DNA of 64,000 nucleotides from Prevotella sp. (GTDB taxonomy: Bacteria; Bacteroidota; Bacteroidia; Bacteroidales; Bacteroidaceae): contig JAFUTI010000023.1 in assembly GCA_017471465.1 (NCBI GenBank), forward strand, positions 124,001-188,000, in the 5' to 3' direction. The notes beneath the pieces were generated by a model. The model made no database searches, had not been told where the DNA came from, and worked only from the letters and a program-made list of their open reading frames with translations. Both the position numbers and the translations under genes were made by a program. This document shows positions 59,665-64,000 of this stretch, piece by piece. Position 1 is the stretch's first letter. Each line of letters opens with the position of its first letter.

Positions 59665-62454
59665 TCACCTGGCAAACAGCAGGCTACCGCCGGTGGTCAC
59701 TCCGGCAGCACTTATCCGGATGCGCGTCTCCTTGCTATTATTATAAAAGGTGGCGGTGAAACGGCCTTCTTCGTCGCTGCGGGCATTGGGATTCCAGTAG
59801 AGCGTGCGCCGGTAGTCAGCAGGATAGCTGCCGACCGGCCGGTGGCTGTAGTCGGGCTGGTAGAACTCGGCAGGCTCGTTGAAACCATGAATAAAGATAT
59901 GGCGGTCGCGGTAGACCACCTGCGTGCCGTCGTCTGGGATGTTCTCCATATCCACCGTGGCATCGGCCAGATGGAGGCTCTCCACCATGGTGGAGTCCTC
60001 ATTGCGCGGTTCATAGTCGGTAAAGACGCGGATGTTCTGCAGCCGTGCCAGCTTCAGGTTGTTCATAATGGTGGCCGGCGAACGGCGCTGGTCGACGGAG
60101 CGCAGGGCGTCAGCCAAGGCGTCGGCACCGTCAATACCCATGCCTTCGACAACCCCGGCCATATCCTGATAGTTACGCCAGTAGGTCAGACCGTTCCAGC
60201 GTCCGTCGACATTGAACTGACGTCCCAGGCGTCCCATGTTGCCGAAGAGGAACTTAGCCACCTGCAAGGGGAACTGGCGCATATCGAACTTGCCGTACGA
60301 CAGGCCGTAGTCCGTCAGGTCGTTATACAGGTCGTAGGCATCGCGCACGTAGGCCGGTTTGTTCCAGTCGATGGAACGACGACCGCGACGACGGCCTTTG
60401 ACGTTGACATTCTGCAGCTGGTGAACATCGTTCTCCATCGACAGTTCCGACAGCGAGTCCTCATCGATGGTCACCTCCCACTCCGGGGCGTGGTTCTCGT
60501 AGTAGCTGTACTTATGGGTGAAGACGGGATAAGGCATATCGCGCTTCACATAGTAGTCGGCGAAGGCGTCCTCCTTGAAGACGGTGGCATCCTTCCGCGA
60601 CAGCATCGACTTCTTCAGGGAGTCTTTCTCCTTATAGGCCTTCAGGTTAAGGTAGGTAGCACCATAGAACGGCGGTATCTGGAAGAGGAAACGACCACCG
60701 TCACGGGTCATCTGCCGGCCAGCCACGACACCGTCGTCCATCACCACCTCGGCTTCAACAAGCACCTCGTGGCTGAGTCCGCCGTGGTTGACGCCCAGGT
60801 CATCATTGACACTGCCGATACTCCCCAGGTCCATCGTCACTTCCGTACCGCCACCCATACCGTCTTCGTCGGCCTCGGTCTCCGTCAGCGAGTGGCCTAT
60901 CATGCCCATCCCTTTCTGCCACGACAGTATCTCGTCCTGTTCGACATCGGTAATGCCCAGCATCTTGTAGACGGCACCGCTGACGGTCATCGTCTTCTCA
61001 GGACTATAGCGTAGCCGGCGAGTGCTGTCGCTGAGTTCCCGCCACGGATACTTACGCCAGCCCTGCACCATCATCAACAGGTCAAGATTCTGGCGATGCT
61101 CCTGATCGTCGCTTTCGAAATAGTAGGCGGGCCGGGCAACGAAGCCGCGCAACTCCGACGAGAGCAGCAGGTCGGTCATCACATTACCGTCGTTATAGGT
61201 AGGCTCGTCGGTACGGCTATCGCGGACGGCTACAGAGAAGGTGGTCTGAGGCTCCGGCGTCTGCAGTGTGACAGAGACCTGCTGATAAGGTTCGAACGTT
61301 GCGGTGGCAGAGACAGGAGTAACAGGGGTGATGGCGGTGCCGGCCGTGCCTCCCACGAAAAACAGACGGTCGGCGAGAATACGCCCGTCGCTGTCGAAGA
61401 CCGTCAGGTCGTTGACGCCGACAGGCAGACTGTCCAGCGGCAAGGGGATGGTGACAGGCGTACCCTCGGCAACGCTGACTGCCGAGAAAAACTTGAGCAC
61501 ACCGCGACAGAGCACTGAGACACCGTACTGGCAGTCGGCAGGCAGCCCGCTGGTCTGGAGCGTCGCTTTCCCGTCGCTGACACTGACCACGGCCCCACTC
61601 TCCTCCACCTTAGGCAGGTTGAACGTGTACTGCTGGCCACGCCAGGTGAAGGTAGCCTTCAGCCGCTGCGTCCCTGGGGTGACGGTAAACACGCCACGTC
61701 CGAGATGGGTGGTCTGGATGTCTGCTAACAGCTGATCGCCCTGTTGCAGACGGCCTTTCAGGTCTACAGCCTCGCCCAACTGGTTTTTCAGTTCAAAGGC
61801 CACACGGCTCGGCAAGCCCTTCACCAGATGTCCTCCCTCGGGATAGAACGTTGCAAAGAGTTCTTCCTTCAACGGCTTTTGAAGACGAGTCTTCGGCCGC
61901 TGGTACATCCGGCGGGCATCGTAGTCGCCGGGTGTCTCCGGCTTACTATATATAGGTATCACGCGCGAGTAGAGGCCGTCCCACAGACGGTAGTAGTCGG
62001 CAGCCATCTGGCGGTTATAGAACTGCCACGTCTCGGGTGTGGTATAAGGATGCTCTGTGACGCCGAAGTTCAACATCCAACGGGTATAGGCCCGCAGTTC
62101 GTAATAGCCTGAGTAGAGCGAGTCCTGCAGTACAAACTGTCCGCAGGTATGGCCCTCGGGTGCCACGATGATGTTCTGGCGCTCCACGAGCAGACCGTCG
62201 GGCGAGAGCAGCTCGACATAGAGGATGCGGCTCATGTCTGTCGGCTTCAGGTTGTCGGCACGGACGACATAGGCCTTATACCACAAGGTATCGCCCACGA
62301 AATAACACTGGTTGTCGGTATGCATATAGACCTTCTCCTGAACTTGGGAGACGGAAGACTGTTCAAGACGTTCGCGGATATCGTCAAGAGACCCGGCTTT
62401 CAGGTTGATGGTTGTCAGCAGCAGGACGGCCAACAGGCAGGAAAAATGCTTCAT
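59665..62454 (-). CDS. MG2-domain (alpha-2-macroglobulin-like) secreted protein of Bacteroidota
   Basis: This is a 929-residue protein with signal peptide 1-20. Residues about 38-130 match the MG2-type opening of Bacteroidota proteins ('EKVYMHTDNQCYFVGDTLWYKAYVV', 'YSGYYELRAYTRWMLNFG'). Further beta-sandwich domains follow, then 'LDLLMMVQGWRKYPW' and a C-terminal region ('HRPVGSYPADYRRTLYWNPN..DEEGRFTATFYNNS') typical of the family, whose members are outer-membrane or periplasmic and often lie near TonB-dependent receptors. No thioester motif was seen. It is divergent from the BtuB-like receptor (94-bp gap). Its role is unknown; it is probably outside the pectin PUL proper. Confidence 0.7.
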   Translation of the reverse strand: MKHFSCLLAVLLLTTINLKAGSLDDIRERLEQSSVSQVQEKVYMHTDNQCYFVGDTLWYKAYVVRADNLKPTDMSRILYVELLSPDGLLVERQNIIVAPEGHTCGQFVLQDSLYSGYYELRAYTRWMLNFGVTEHPYTTPETWQFYNRQMAADYYRLWDGLYSRVIPIYSKPETPGDYDARRMYQRPKTRLQKPLKEELFATFYPEGGHLVKGLPSRVAFELKNQLGEAVDLKGRLQQGDQLLADIQTTHLGRGVFTVTPGTQRLKATFTWRGQQYTFNLPKVEESGAVVSVSDGKATLQTSGLPADCQYGVSVLCRGVLKFFSAVSVAEGTPVTIPLPLDSLPVGVNDLTVFDSDGRILADRLFFVGGTAGTAITPVTPVSATATFEPYQQVSVTLQTPEPQTTFSVAVRDSRTDEPTYNDGNVMTDLLLSSELRGFVARPAYYFESDDQEHRQNLDLLMMVQGWRKYPWRELSDSTRRLRYSPEKTMTVSGAVYKMLGITDVEQDEILSWQKGMGMIGHSLTETEADEDGMGGGTEVTMDLGSIGSVNDDLGVNHGGLSHEVLVEAEVVMDDGVVAGRQMTRDGGRFLFQIPPFYGATYLNLKAYKEKDSLKKSMLSRKDATVFKEDAFADYYVKRDMPYPVFTHKYSYYENHAPEWEVTIDEDSLSELSMENDVHQLQNVNVKGRRRGRRSIDWNKPAYVRDAYDLYNDLTDYGLSYGKFDMRQFPLQVAKFLFGNMGRLGRQFNVDGRWNGLTYWRNYQDMAGVVEGMGIDGADALADALRSVDQRRSPATIMNNLKLARLQNIRVFTDYEPRNEDSTMVESLHLADATVDMENIPDDGTQVVYRDRHIFIHGFNEPAEFYQPDYSHRPVGSYPADYRRTLYWNPNARSDEEGRFTATFYNNSKETRIRISAAGVTTGGSLLFAR

Positions 62455-62511
62455 TTAGTCAATGGTTTAGACTTTTGACGCGAAAAAGGCCAGAAAGTTT
62501 AATTTTTTGAT

Positions 62512-62519
62512 TACCTTTG
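62512..62519 (+). promoter_or_regulatory. -7 box for the BtuB-like receptor gene
   Basis: TACCTTTG matches TAnnTTTG, 28 nt before the ATG at 62548. No TTTG is found at the -33 position. No cobalamin riboswitch is visible in the short leader. Confidence 0.5.
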
Positions 62520-62547
62520 CACCGTTTTTTTTCAAAATAACCGTTTT

Positions 62548-64000
62548 ATGTACAAACCACAGTTCAACAAGCGCCGTGTGCTCGTGTTCCACCAGTTCGG
62601 GAACAAGGGTTGGTCGCTCTTCAGCTGTCTCGGTCGCGAGGTCGTCTGCTCGGTCCTCTCAGTGTCGACACTCACCTACGCGTCGGCAGAGAGCATCAGC
62701 ACACAGCCCGTGACGGCCGACACCGTCGCCACGACGACAGCCCGCGAGCTGACACTCGACGAGGTCAGTGTGACCGGATCGAGGGCGCCCCTGACGAAGA
62801 GTCAGGCTGCGAGAATGGTCACTGTACTGGACCGTGCTGACATTCAGCAGGCGCCGGTACAAAGTATTAACGATTTGCTGAAGTACGCCGTCGGCGTAGA
62901 TGTCCGCCAGCGAGGGCCCATTGGCGCGCAGACCGACATCACGATGCGAGGCGGCACACAGGAGCAAATCATCATCCTGCTCAACGGCATCAACATCTGC
63001 GACCCGCAGACCGGCCACAACGTGCTGGACCTGCCCGTCGACCTGAGCGACATCCTGCGCATAGAGGTGCTCGAAGGTCCTGCCGGCCGCATCTATGGCA
63101 CCTCCTCACTCGTCGGTGCCATCAACATCGTGACAGAAAAGAAGCTCAAGCAAGTGATGGCGCAAATGGAGGGGGGCTCATTTGGTTACGCCAAAGTCTC
63201 GTTCAAGTATGACGGTATCTCTGCCTCCTACGCACGCAGCGACGGCTACAGCCGCTGCAAGGCGGGCGGGCTGAACAGCGACTTCAGCGGCGCGAAAGCG
63301 TTCTACCAAGGTCACTACCGGGGCGAGAACAGTCACGTCAGCTGGCATCTGGGCCTTACCGACAAGGGTTGGGGCTCTGCCACGGCATACGCCTCGCCCA
63401 AATGGCAGGCCGACGACCAGTACGAACACACCACGAAGCTGCTGGCCGACATCCAGAGCGACACCCGCTGCGGGGCCCTGAACATGCACGCCAACATCTA
63501 CTGGAACCAGCACCAGGACCGCTATGAGGGCTATCGCGGACGCCCCGACCTGCTGAAATACAACTATAACCGCACCGACGTCTTTGGTCTGTCGCTGAAC
63601 AGCTATTTCGACTGGGTGGCGGGACGCACGGCCTTCGGCGCCGAACTGCGCAACGAAAACCTGCTGAGCGGCAACCTCGGCGAACCGCTCACCCGCCCGC
63701 ATCACATCAACGGCACCGACCGCGACTACACGCTGGGCCTGAACCGCACCAACATCAGCGGTTTCGTAGAGCACAACGTGCTGCTGCGTAACCTGACGGT
63801 GTCGGCCGGTCTCGTCGTGGTGAAGAACACATGGACCGACATGAACCCCACCATCTATCCCGGCATCGACGCCAGCCTGCGCTTAAACCGCCACTGGCAA
63901 CTACACGCCAGCTACAACACGTCGCTGCGCATGCCTTCGTTCACCGAGATGTACTACAAGCTGCAGGGCTATGCCGCCAATCCCCATCTGAAGCCCGAGG
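62548..64000 (+). CDS. TonB-dependent receptor, BtuB-like (5' part; runs off the window)
   Basis: The reading frame is open from ATG 62548 to the window edge (484 codons). It has an unusual leader (MYKPQFNKRRVLVFHQFGNKGW..) before the signal hydrophobic part near residue 40-50, a TonB-box-like LTLDEVSVTGSRAP, and a plug domain with 'TVLDRADIQQAPVQSINDLLKYAVGVDVRQRG', 'TDITMRGGTQEQIIILLNGINICDPQTGHN' and 'RIEVLEGPAGRIYGTSSLVGAINIVT' (abbreviated). Barrel strands follow to 'YYKLQGYAANPHLKPE'. The plug resembles cobalamin/siderophore receptors rather than SusC: there is no carboxypeptidase-like N-terminal domain. The substrate is not shown. It is divergent from the MG2 protein gene. Confidence 0.85.
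   Translation, partial: MYKPQFNKRRVLVFHQFGNKGWSLFSCLGREVVCSVLSVSTLTYASAESISTQPVTADTVATTTARELTLDEVSVTGSRAPLTKSQAARMVTVLDRADIQQAPVQSINDLLKYAVGVDVRQRGPIGAQTDITMRGGTQEQIIILLNGINICDPQTGHNVLDLPVDLSDILRIEVLEGPAGRIYGTSSLVGAINIVTEKKLKQVMAQMEGGSFGYAKVSFKYDGISASYARSDGYSRCKAGGLNSDFSGAKAFYQGHYRGENSHVSWHLGLTDKGWGSATAYASPKWQADDQYEHTTKLLADIQSDTRCGALNMHANIYWNQHQDRYEGYRGRPDLLKYNYNRTDVFGLSLNSYFDWVAGRTAFGAELRNENLLSGNLGEPLTRPHHINGTDRDYTLGLNRTNISGFVEHNVLLRNLTVSAGLVVVKNTWTDMNPTIYPGIDASLRLNRHWQLHASYNTSLRMPSFTEMYYKLQGYAANPHLKPE

Noticed and set aside
59578..61014. 478-codon plus-strand frame opposite the MG2 gene
   Set aside because: It has no recognisable domain and starts inside the promoter region of the PL11 gene.
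1..64000. Insertion sequences, integrases, tRNA or rRNA genes
   Set aside because: No transposase or recombinase motif and no tRNA-like cloverleaf or rRNA sequence was seen.

Overview
The window comes from a Bacteroidota genome, most likely a Prevotella-type member of the Bacteroidales with rather high GC. Three things support this. Promoters match the Bacteroidetes TTTG/TAnnTTTG pattern, and almost all starts lack a Shine-Dalgarno sequence. There are two SusC/SusD pairs. Regulators are of the hybrid two-component (HTCS) type. Many secreted proteins end in a short 'NGxK/RGLYI.xGKK' tail. No tRNA, rRNA, insertion sequence or CRISPR array was seen.

Most of the window is a polysaccharide utilisation locus (PUL) for pectin, probably rhamnogalacturonan I with acetyl, galactosyl and glucuronyl decorations. 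Left part (1-11,437): the start of a small secreted protein; a membrane-spanning regulator with beta-propellers and an AraC domain but no kinase or receiver; a minus-strand cluster GH28, dual esterase and DcuB-type dicarboxylate antiporter (dcuB carries an apparent frameshift); and a large secreted SASA/GDSL acetylesterase. A canonical HTCS starts at 11,438. Middle part (15,670-33,800): one long minus-strand enzyme cluster, in transcription order GH115, GH2, tandem SGNH esterase, a 99-residue probable remnant, a GltD-like oxidoreductase, PL11 with autotransporter-type repeats, GH2 and PL11.

Uptake part (34,231-51,608): a seven-gene minus-strand operon in the order fasciclin lipoprotein, SusC, SusD, fasciclin lipoprotein, fasciclin lipoprotein, SusC, SusD. 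It has a textbook promoter at one end and a hairpin-plus-T-tract terminator at the other. Right part (51,826-64,000): a secreted 956-residue protein of unknown function, a third PL11 with repeat domain, an MG2-domain protein, and the first 484 codons of a BtuB-like TonB-dependent receptor running off the edge.

The expected flow is as follows. Surface fasciclin, SusD and PL11/esterase proteins bind, deacetylate and cut the polymer; the SusC channels import oligosaccharides; periplasmic GH28, GH2 and GH115 enzymes trim them; the HTCS and the kinase-less regulator sense the products. GH105, GH43, GH53 and an intact GH106 are not in the window, so other loci must finish the job.

The least explained structures are non-coding. 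One is a symmetric array of six 11-bp motifs around three 21-bp repeats in the 430-bp gap upstream of the GH115 promoter. Another is an 11-bp direct repeat at exactly 20-bp spacing upstream of the SusCD operon. The third is a set of short-period (7- and 9-bp) repeat tracts and one GC-rich palindrome that sit between genes or in frame inside genes.
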